Assembly (NCBI GenBank): GCA_937915825.1
Contig: CALGGT010000053.1
Location: 1 to 6,049 of the forward strand
DNA from: an uncultured Eubacterium sp.
GTDB lineage: Bacteria; Bacillota; Clostridia; Lachnospirales; Lachnospiraceae
Direction of reading: 5' to 3'
Length of the DNA: 6,049 nucleotides
The notes below the pieces were generated by a model. The model searched no databases, was not told the DNA's origin, and saw only the letters and a program-made list of their open reading frames with translations. Shown in pieces: positions 1-5,401 of this stretch. A program made the position numbers and the translations under genes. Position 1 is the stretch's first letter. Each line of letters starts with the position of its first letter.

Positions 1-16
1 CGCACCTGAGCGCGAG

Positions 17-93
17 CGTCCCCCGAATGGAATCCATTGCCGCGTTAAAAATATTTAGCCGGCCCTCGCATAGAATACATCCCTGCGTTAAAA
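17..93. repeat. Two diverged copies of a GC-rich repeat unit, offset 43 bp
   Basis: Bases 17-50 and 60-93 align without gaps over 34 positions with 26 identities, both ending in GCGTTAAAA and sharing the core pattern CG-AT-GAAT-CAT. The copies lie just beyond the stop of the PH-domain gene and are more GC-rich than the surrounding spacers. The first copy contains an odd-centred palindrome, AATGGAATCCATT (26-38). No coding potential was recognised. The array may continue past the left edge, where GC-rich sequence (1-16) goes on. Confidence 0.65.
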
Positions 94-112
94 GCAACAC
101 AAATAATTCAAC

Positions 113-520
113 TTAAGCATGATCATCCTCATCGTCCATATCGTCGTCTCCAATTCCGCCGATAAACTCTCTGGCAGAAATCCTTTTTCGATCTCTTTCT
201 TTTTCTACCAGGTCGGATAATTCTTCTTTCACTTCTTTCACATTTTTAATGTTTTTAATCTCGAATTTTTTCAAGCTTCGATCTGAACTGTTTACTACAA
301 TGGTACCTAGTCCAAAAATTCTTTGCATGAAACTTCTTTGGATTGAAACATCTAAGATTCGATACAGACGAACCTCATCTTCCTTTTGATTCAACATGCC
401 GGTTTTTAAATAAAACCGCTCCTGATCAAAACTGTAAACGGTAAACGTCCAGGGGAGTCCGCACCAAATGCGTTTTCTCTGCTTAAAGATCAATTCATGT
501 TTCGTATCTTGATTTTCCAT
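113..520 (-). CDS. Bacterial PH-domain protein with acidic tail
   Basis: A 135-residue soluble protein. Residues of about 15-108 look like a bacterial pleckstrin-homology-like domain (bPH2/DUF304-related): a run of beta strands (TFTVYSFDQERFYLKTG, then EVRLYRILDVSIQRSFMQRI and LGTIVVNSSDRSLKKFEIKN), followed by a helix IKNVKEVKEELSDLVEKERD. The pattern of RLYRI-D, R-FGLG-I and S-D-S matches this family. The C-terminus is strongly acidic (GDDDMDDEDD, 124-133). It has no membrane helix or signal peptide, unlike longer YdbT-type relatives. The molecular role is unknown. The ATG at 520 is preferred to 526 by ribosome-site spacing. The gene is 107 bases downstream of the methyltransferase-like gene; no clear promoter or terminator was seen between them, so it could be transcribed alone or by read-through. 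Confidence 0.8.
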   Translation of the reverse strand: MENQDTKHELIFKQRKRIWCGLPWTFTVYSFDQERFYLKTGMLNQKEDEVRLYRILDVSIQRSFMQRIFGLGTIVVNSSDRSLKKFEIKNIKNVKEVKEELSDLVEKERDRKRISAREFIGGIGDDDMDDEDDHA

Positions 521-528
521 AATCATAA

Positions 529-535
529 CCCTTTC
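529..535 (-). promoter_or_regulatory. Ribosome binding site of the PH-domain gene
   Basis: GAAAGGG lies 8 bases before the ATG at 520 but only 2 bases before the in-frame ATG at 526. The spacing favours 520 as the start. Confidence 0.6.
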
Positions 536-565
536 TTTTGCATGTTATTTATCTGCTTTTTATGC

Positions 566-623
566 TTCTTTTATGACTGAGTTTTATGTTTCTTTTATGA
601 CTGAGTTTTATGTTTCTTTTATG
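566..623. repeat. 24-bp tandem repeat, about 2.4 copies
   Basis: Two perfect adjacent copies of a 24-base unit (573-596 and 597-620, plus strand ATGACTGAGTTTT followed by ATGTTTCTTTT) are flanked by partial copies, giving a perfect periodic tract of 58 bases. It occupies the spacer between the methyltransferase-like gene and the PH-domain gene, upstream of the latter in the direction of transcription. There is no hairpin in the unit. It could be a replication-slippage product or direct-repeat protein binding sites. The plus-strand frame that it opens encodes only an 8-residue periodicity and is not regarded as a gene. Confidence 0.9.
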
Positions 624-627
624 GTTT

Positions 628-1182
628 CTAAGTCGTTACCTGCCCCTTTCCGGAGTCTTTGGCAAGGGGGCATGCCATTGGATATATCGTATCAAAGATC
701 CGGCAATCTTTCAATACCCAGCCTTGATTTTTTAAAAACGCCAAATACGATGCGGTATTTTGTTGAATATGCGTGGGAAAAAGAAAGACATCCATTAATT
801 TTAAGATTGGCCGCCACCATATAGGAGGACGTCCTTCTACGTATACCGGAGCCAGAAAAGACCCGTTGTTTTTTAATACTCTTTTTACTTCCAATAAGAA
901 AAGCAAATCCTCCTCGCCACCAGTTAGTACCGAGTCGGCAATGACCACTTCAAATTGTTTTCCGGGAAAAGGGATGTGACTCTCACAATCTTTTTCATCC
1001 AGCACTTCCAATCGGTTAGATTTTTTTAAATCCCTGTCTCGAATGGTAGGTCGCTTGCCCGTGATCAAAAGCACTTTTTGATTCTTCGTTACGCTGCGTA
1101 TGTATTCATGGATCTGTTCCACTTCTACCTGATCCCTCCGGTTTAGGAGAGGAAGCATGACCGTTGTTATAAATCCTGCCAT
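628..1182 (-). CDS. Divergent class I methyltransferase-like protein
   Basis: A 184-residue soluble protein that resembles the Methyltransf_11-type Rossmann fold but is incomplete at the cofactor site. Seen: strand-like KVLLITGK (36-43), a second strand RLEVLDEK (57-64), HIPFPGKQFEVVIADSVL (69-86, resembling the LPFxDxSFDxV segment of these enzymes), LLEVKRVLKNNGSFLAPVYV (97-115, resembling the LxExxRVLKPGG segment) and a C-terminal part with YLAFLKNQGW (146-155). The glycine-rich SAM-binding loop (GxGxG) expected after strand 1 is absent; TGKRPTIRD takes its place. It may be a methyltransferase that has lost or altered cofactor binding, or a pseudoenzyme; substrate unknown. The ATG at 1182 has AGGTG 4 bases upstream, and the gene starts 14 bases after the kinase stop, so it is most likely the last gene of that operon. 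The frame is intact. Confidence 0.7.
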   Translation of the reverse strand: MAGFITTVMLPLLNRRDQVEVEQIHEYIRSVTKNQKVLLITGKRPTIRDRDLKKSNRLEVLDEKDCESHIPFPGKQFEVVIADSVLTGGEEDLLFLLEVKRVLKNNGSFLAPVYVEGRPPIWWRPILKLMDVFLFPTHIQQNTASYLAFLKNQGWVLKDCRIFDTIYPMACPLAKDSGKGQVTT

Positions 1183-1196
1183 ATTTCACCTGTTTT

Positions 1197-2492
1197 TTAA
1201 CTTTCTTCTCGTCGATTTTCGTTTACTTTTTTCTTTCGTTCGGAACGGTAGGGCATTAGCAACACCACAAATGTAATAACAGAATCTTTGTAATTTACCT
1301 GTAGTTTTCCTTTGTGTCCCTTTACAATCGTTGCTGCCATGGATAGTCCGATTCCATAGCCGGATTTCTTAGCATTATGAGAGGTATCCCCTCGGTAAAA
1401 CCGATCAAAAAACTTGGAAAAATCCTGATCTTTTCCTTCTTCGTAGGTATTGGATACCCGTAATTCCACCCAGCGGGGACGACTTTGAAGCACAACCGAA
1501 ACCTTTCCGTTGGGATCACAATATTTGGCTGCATTATCCGTTAAAATATTGGCCAATTCCCGTAGCTGGAAGGGATCCCCCTTCACATATAACTCCTCCC
1601 CGATCTCACTTTCAAATTCGCAATGCTGGTTCTCCACGATCGTTTTAAAATCTCCGGCCACCTCGCTTACCTTCGCGGAAAAATCTACTTTTTCCTTCAT
1701 GGCGGTTCCGGCTTCCTCATTCTTCGATAACGTGATCAGGTCCGAAACCAGACCATTCAAACGCTTGATCTGATTCTCAATACTCTCGGTCCATTCCGAT
1801 TTCCCGTTCATCATTTCGATCACTTCCGTATTCGCGGAAATAACAGCCAGGGGGGTTTTTAATTCATGACCGGCATTGGTGATAAATTGTTTTTGCCGTT
1901 CTTCGTTTTCGATCATCGGCCGGATGGCCCGTCCAGAAACACCGATCAGAAGAAACATAAAGACTAAGAGTCCAAGGATTCCTACCATAATGGAAATTTG
2001 CAAGAACATCTCGTGATTTCCCATTCGGTTGGTAATATCCAGAAAAACCACCTGGGACTGGGAATCATCCAAATCCGTCACCTTGTAAAAATAGATATAA
2101 TCTCCGGAACGATACATTCCCTGCTTTTTATGTCGCCGGATAATATCATAGGTAAATTGCTTGGTCTGATTATCGGATACCGCCGCAATATGTCTTCGGT
2201 TAATCCGGACCACCGTATTATTTTCCTGATTCATAACCACATAAAAATACCGGTTTTCATATTTACTTTCCACGGTAATATCCATGTCATTAAAATTCCA
2301 GGTACTACGATCTTTTTCCACCTCCGTGGGAAGTTCTCCGCCATTTTCCGTGATCAGATTCACCAGATGATCCACCTGCGTCTGCAGATTAAAGAACATA
2401 AAAAGATTGACAAACAGTAAGATCAAGCTAATGACCGCGAGTAAACTAAGTGATGCAATTATGATAAATTTTCTCCGTAATTTGACAACCAT
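1197..2492 (-). CDS. Membrane sensor histidine kinase
   Basis: A 431-residue kinase, partner of the adjacent response regulator. Layout: short basic N-terminus, membrane helix about 9-35, an extracytoplasmic sensor region of about 130 residues (36-163) that I do not recognise, membrane helix about 164-187, then the dimerisation domain almost at once, with no clear HAMP domain. The phospho-acceptor is His209 in NAGHELKTPLAVI. The ATPase domain has an N box (ILTDNAAKY, Asn320), an F-box (FFDRFYRGD) and a G2 box (GYGIGLS, 378-384). The G1 box, normally DxGxG, is degenerate: the region reads VSNTYEEGKD (346-355). Related Clostridia kinases often show an N-type G1 region, so activity is still likely. 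The ATG at 2492 has AAAGGAGA 8 bases upstream, within the end of the regulator gene. The C-terminus is a charged tail (RSERKKKVNENRREES). Confidence 0.94.
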   Translation of the reverse strand: MVVKLRRKFIIIASLSLLAVISLILLFVNLFMFFNLQTQVDHLVNLITENGGELPTEVEKDRSTWNFNDMDITVESKYENRYFYVVMNQENNTVVRINRRHIAAVSDNQTKQFTYDIIRRHKKQGMYRSGDYIYFYKVTDLDDSQSQVVFLDITNRMGNHEMFLQISIMVGILGLLVFMFLLIGVSGRAIRPMIENEERQKQFITNAGHELKTPLAVISANTEVIEMMNGKSEWTESIENQIKRLNGLVSDLITLSKNEEAGTAMKEKVDFSAKVSEVAGDFKTIVENQHCEFESEIGEELYVKGDPFQLRELANILTDNAAKYCDPNGKVSVVLQSRPRWVELRVSNTYEEGKDQDFSKFFDRFYRGDTSHNAKKSGYGIGLSMAATIVKGHKGKLQVNYKDSVITFVVLLMPYRSERKKKVNENRREES

Positions 2493-2496
2493 TCCA

Positions 2497-3171
2497 TCAC
2501 TCTCCTTTGTGTGTGATACGGTAACTTTTTCCCTCTTCTCCTTCTATGATAATATCTGCCTCAATGGCTTTTAATTTACTGCGAAGATAAGAAATATACA
2601 CCCATACGACCTCAATTCCGGTGTCTTCTTCATCTTTCCACACATGATTATAAATTTCTTCCGTCGTTAATTCCTTCCCCGGATTCAACATAAAATACTC
2701 CATTAATTTTGTCTCTTTACGAGCCAGACGGATGGAATTCTCACTGGACATTTCCTGCTCTTCCATGTTCAGTTTTACCGTTCCCAGGGCTAAAATATTC
2801 GGCGTATAGGCTCCTACTCTTCGAGTGATCGAATGAATTCGCGCAATTAATTCCTTCATAGCAAAAGGCTTGGTTAAATAATCATCCGCGCCGGATTCCA
2901 GTCCGACAATACGGTCATCTACCTCCGCCTTCGCGGTCAGAAAAATAGCCGGCGTTGTATTTCCGGTGCTTCGGATCTCCTTTAATGCCGTTACGCCATC
3001 CATGATCGGCATCATAATATCAAAGATCATACAATCATATACTTCATTTTTCGCTTTCTCCACGGCAGCCGCCCCATCATATACTGCCTCCGGCTGAAAT
3101 CCCTCATGGGTAAGCACCGCTACCAATGCCCGGGATAAATCCATCTCATCTTCTGCAATTAATACTTTCAC
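2497..3171 (-). CDS. OmpR/PhoB-family response regulator
   Basis: A 224-residue DNA-binding response regulator. The receiver domain (about 1-115) has the acidic pair Glu7-Asp8, the phospho-acceptor Asp51 in IFDIMMP, the switch Thr79 in LTA and the conserved Lys101 in LTKPF, so all residues needed for phosphorylation are present. The winged-helix domain (about 127-222) includes LARKETKLMEYFMLNPGKEL and a recognition helix around VVWVYISYLRSKL. It starts at GTG 3171, whose last bases overlap the TGA stop of the alarmone synthetase (GTGA). An AGGAGGT site at 3181-3187, inside the synthetase gene, supports this start; a nearby ATG at 3178 is in another frame. The kinase gene begins 4 bases after its stop, so it is almost certainly that kinase's partner. 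Its targets are unknown; autoregulation of this operon is plausible but not shown. Confidence 0.95.
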   Translation of the reverse strand: MKVLIAEDEMDLSRALVAVLTHEGFQPEAVYDGAAAVEKAKNEVYDCMIFDIMMPIMDGVTALKEIRSTGNTTPAIFLTAKAEVDDRIVGLESGADDYLTKPFAMKELIARIHSITRRVGAYTPNILALGTVKLNMEEQEMSSENSIRLARKETKLMEYFMLNPGKELTTEEIYNHVWKDEEDTGIEVVWVYISYLRSKLKAIEADIIIEGEEGKSYRITHKGE

Positions 3172-3794
3172 GTTTCATACACCTCCTGATCATGAATCAG
3201 TTCACGAATGGTCTGCATAGAAATATCACAGGATGCCAATTCATCAGCCACACGCTTCAGTTCCCCCACAATGATCTGCTGATTCCCTACGTCTTTCTTG
3301 TATTTCAGTTGATGTTCCAGACTGGCCCAGGAATCCATGGCAATGGTACGCAGTTGAACTTCCACATAAAAATGCCCCGGATTGTCGCCCCTTACATCAT
3401 CATAGGGAACCTCCACCTTTAAGATCAAATGATAGCTTCGATAACCGTTGGGCTTCGCATGTTTGATATAGTCCTTTTCCTGCACGACTTCTACATCCGG
3501 AAATCCCTTAATCTGACGAATATTTTCATAAATATCATCAATAAACGCGCATACAATCCGGATCCCCAAACTATCGTGAAGTTCTGCCAGGGCTGAATAC
3601 GGAGTTTCTTCCAACCCCTTTCTTCTGCATTTTTCCCGCATGCTCTCATCGGTTTTGATGCGGACATTTAAATGTTCGTACAGTTTAAAACCTCTTTTTT
3701 GATAGAAATCCTCGCTGTATTTTTTTATACGATATTCCAAATTTCCGGCTAGATAATCCAAAACACCGGCATATTCTCCATAGATTGATTCCAT
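3168..3794 (-). CDS. Small alarmone synthetase, (p)ppGpp synthetase (RelP/RelQ-like)
   Basis: A 208-residue, single-domain RelA/SpoT-type synthetase that transfers pyrophosphate from ATP to GDP or GTP, making (p)ppGpp in the cytoplasm. Motifs seen: RIKTDESMREKCRRKG (45-60, ATP-binding basic loop), HDSLGIRIVCAFIDDIY (73-89, with Asp74 at the catalytic Asp position), KPNGYRSYH (114-122, Tyr118 expected to stack on the guanine) and EVQLRTIAMDSWASLEHQLKY (from 145, Glu145 at the catalytic Glu position). All key residues are present. There is no HD hydrolase, TGS or ACT domain, and the length matches RelP/RelQ small synthetases (about 210 residues), so this is a synthesis-only enzyme; another protein must degrade the product. 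The C-terminal helices probably mediate oligomerisation. I cannot decide between the RelP and RelQ branches. The ATG at 3794 is chosen over one at 3845 because of TAAGGAGG 5 bases upstream. It overlaps the response regulator gene by 4 bases. Confidence 0.93.
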   Translation of the reverse strand: MESIYGEYAGVLDYLAGNLEYRIKKYSEDFYQKRGFKLYEHLNVRIKTDESMREKCRRKGLEETPYSALAELHDSLGIRIVCAFIDDIYENIRQIKGFPDVEVVQEKDYIKHAKPNGYRSYHLILKVEVPYDDVRGDNPGHFYVEVQLRTIAMDSWASLEHQLKYKKDVGNQQIIVGELKRVADELASCDISMQTIRELIHDQEVYET

Positions 3795-3799
3795 GTTAT

Positions 3800-3807
3800 C
3801 CTCCTTA
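3800..3807 (-). promoter_or_regulatory. Ribosome binding site overlapping a stop codon
   Basis: TAAGGAGG combines the TAA stop of the small membrane protein (3805-3807) with the ribosome site of the alarmone synthetase, 5 bases before its ATG at 3794. This fixes that start and suggests that terminating ribosomes can re-initiate on the next gene. Confidence 0.8.
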
Positions 3808-4005
3808 TGCCAACGATGCACAGACAAGCATGATAAAAACAGCAATACCGGTTATGGCGCCGCCGATGATCATGAGCCAATTGGAACTGTCCTCAACGCT
3901 GGGACTTTCGTCTTTATTTTTCACTCTCATAATAATTCCCGTTACTAACAGGATCATGCCAATGGGTCCTACAAACATCATCAGCATTAATAAAAATCCA
4001 GCCAT
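3805..4005 (-). CDS. Small two-helix membrane protein of unknown function
   Basis: I do not recognise this 66-residue protein. It has two predicted membrane helices, roughly residues 3-26 and 44-64, joined by a polar linker RVKNKDESPSVEDSSN. The first helix is methionine- and glycine-rich. By the positive-inside rule the basic RVKNK after helix 1 suggests a cytoplasmic loop with both ends outside, but this is a weak prediction. There is no cleavable signal or enzyme motif. The start at 4005 is chosen because a perfect AAGGAGG precedes it; a start at 4026 would add seven residues. It is the first gene after a candidate promoter, and its TAA stop lies inside the next gene's ribosome site, so translation is probably linked to that of the alarmone synthetase. 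It may be a small regulator of the kinase encoded downstream or simply a membrane accessory protein; neither can be shown here. Confidence 0.75.
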   Translation of the reverse strand: MAGFLLMLMMFVGPIGMILLVTGIIMRVKNKDESPSVEDSSNWLMIIGGAITGIAVFIMLVCASLA

Positions 4006-4016
4006 GGTTTTAACGT

Positions 4017-4023
4017 CCTCCTT
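4017..4023 (-). promoter_or_regulatory. Ribosome binding site deciding the start at 4005
   Basis: A full AAGGAGG lies 11 bases before the ATG at 4005. The longer alternative ATG at 4026 would overlap this site and has no ribosome site of its own, so the shorter start is preferred. Confidence 0.75.
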
Positions 4024-4039
4024 CATTCTTATTTGTCAT

Positions 4040-4069
4040 TGTATAACATTTTTATGTCGAATGTGTGAA
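4040..4069 (-). promoter_or_regulatory. Candidate sigma-A promoter of the five-gene run
   Basis: Reading on the minus strand, a -35 box TTCACA (4064-4069, five of six matches to TTGACA) is followed after 18 bases by a -10 box TATACA (4040-4045) carrying an extended TG element (TGTTATACA). Transcription would begin near 4033, leaving a leader of about 28 bases before the ribosome site and the start at 4005. It lies in the only sizeable gap between the transporter and the alarmone synthetase genes. No hairpin terminator was seen in this gap, so some read-through from the transporter is possible. Confidence 0.55.
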
Positions 4070-4102
4070 TTCTTTCTATCTCTTTATCTTACAGCGTTCC
4101 TT

Positions 4103-5395
4103 TTACTTTCTGGTTTTTCGGTTGATATACTGCGGGCGGTATTTGGAATATACGATGGTCTGATCATTGTATAACCCATAATATCCGGACATTAAATAGC
4201 TAACGCTGACCGCCAGCAGAAAATACGGAACCGCCTCATATCCAAACAGTTCAAACGCGATCAGGATGGATGTGATCGGGCAATTGGTCACGCCACAGAA
4301 AACGGAGATCATTCCCACGCCGGCGCATAAGGACGGAGAAATCCCGGCCAGCTGTCCAAACAGGCATCCAAAGGTAGCCCCGATAAAGAAAGATGGCACG
4401 ATCTCTCCTCCCTTAAATCCAGCTTCCAGTGTTAAGGCCGTAAATACGATCTTCAATAAAAAGGCTTCCGGTCGCACGTCCCCTGCAATGGCTCTTCCGA
4501 TCACCGAAACACCGGCTCCCATATAATCCGTGGTATGAAAGAGTAACGTCAATCCGATGATGATCAGAGACGAAACCACAATTCGAAGATAAGGGTTCTT
4601 AAGATAGGTTCGATAGATGTCCCCCAGACTATGCAGACATTCGCAGAAAATAACACTTAATGCTGCGCAAAGCAGGGCCAATAAGATAATCTTTAAACCG
4701 GGAACCAAATGAAATTTGGGAGAATGGACCAAATCATACACATGGGGTTCAATTCCAAAGTGAGTTGCAAATTTAGACGCTACCAGAGAAGAAAATACAC
4801 AGGGAACCAGGGCTACGTAATACATCACCCCTACGCTGATGATCTCCATGGCAAAGATCGACGCGGCAATGGGCGTTCCGAACACAGCAGAAAATGCCGC
4901 ACTCATACCGCACATAACCACAATTCTTTGATCTCTCTCATCAAAATGAAATACATCCGCCAGTTTCTGTCCAATGGCTCCACCTAATTGAAGGGCCGCC
5001 CCCTCACGTCCGGCGCTCCCCCCGAATAAATGGGTGATCAGGGTGGTAATAAAGATCAACGGTGCCATTCGAAAGGGCACTTTATCCGGAGAGTGAATGG
5101 AAGAGATCACCAGGTTTGTTCCTTTATCATTCTTATATTGGAACAGGGAATACAAGAGTACAATGACAATTCCGGCAAGGGGAAGAAAGAAGATCATTTG
5201 AGGGTAAGCTTCCCGGATTTTCGTAACTTCCTTCAAACAAAAAGCAAAGGCGGAACTGGCCGCCCCTACGATGATTCCTACAAATGTGGAGAAAATTCCC
5301 CATTTTAAAAACAATTTTATATTGCCGGTTAAATGGTGAAAATTCAATTTGAACAATCGGCTCATATGCCGTATCTCTTGCATCCTATCTCTCAT
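4103..5395 (-). CDS. CLC-family anion transporter, possibly fluoride/proton type
   Basis: An integral membrane protein of 430 residues, rich in hydrophobic helices, with the CLC fold and no C-terminal CBS domains. Seen: the gating-glutamate motif GGSAGREGAALQLGG (Glu131), FGTPIAASIFAMEI (173-185), GGEIVPSFFIGATFG (329-343) and a C-terminal GLY whose Tyr409 is the likely pore tyrosine. Odd points: the usual GSGIP first motif reads GTNLV (92-96); the internal proton glutamate of E. coli ClcA (second Glu of FIIEE) falls on Ile185; and a Glu (331) sits in GGE, where ClcA has GGIF. As I recall, these features fit the bacterial CLC-F fluoride/proton antiporters and relatives better than chloride exchangers; the substrate is inference. 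ATG 5395 is used, but in-frame ATGs at 5383 and 5365 are equally possible, since none has a strong ribosome site. It follows glf by 6 bases. Confidence 0.9.
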   Translation of the reverse strand: MRDRMQEIRHMSRLFKLNFHHLTGNIKLFLKWGIFSTFVGIIVGAASSAFAFCLKEVTKIREAYPQMIFFLPLAGIVIVLLYSLFQYKNDKGTNLVISSIHSPDKVPFRMAPLIFITTLITHLFGGSAGREGAALQLGGAIGQKLADVFHFDERDQRIVVMCGMSAAFSAVFGTPIAASIFAMEIISVGVMYYVALVPCVFSSLVASKFATHFGIEPHVYDLVHSPKFHLVPGLKIILLALLCAALSVIFCECLHSLGDIYRTYLKNPYLRIVVSSLIIIGLTLLFHTTDYMGAGVSVIGRAIAGDVRPEAFLLKIVFTALTLEAGFKGGEIVPSFFIGATFGCLFGQLAGISPSLCAGVGMISVFCGVTNCPITSILIAFELFGYEAVPYFLLAVSVSYLMSGYYGLYNDQTIVYSKYRPQYINRKTRK

Positions 5396-5401
5396 TCTTC
5401 A

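Noticed and set aside
566..623. CRISPR-like array
   Set aside because: The copies are directly adjacent with no spacers, so this is a simple tandem repeat.
573..824. Plus-strand open frame beginning in the tandem repeat
   Set aside because: It starts with the repeated octapeptide from the 24-bp repeat, runs antisense through the methyltransferase-like gene, and shows no family features.
1998..2420. Plus-strand open frame of 140 residues opposite the kinase gene
   Set aside because: Fully antisense to a well-supported kinase; its composition (many His and Ile) is typical of a shadow frame.
3795..3845. Longer start for the alarmone synthetase at 3845
   Set aside because: It would overlap the small membrane protein and has no ribosome site, while TAAGGAGG sits 5 bases before the ATG at 3794.
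4027..4102. Rho-independent terminator after the CLC gene
   Set aside because: No GC-rich stem followed by a T-run was found on the minus strand; only short, weak inverted repeats.
5396..5401. Fluoride riboswitch before the CLC gene
   Set aside because: Only 6 bases separate the genes; no crcB-type motif was seen there or in the 4027-4102 gap.
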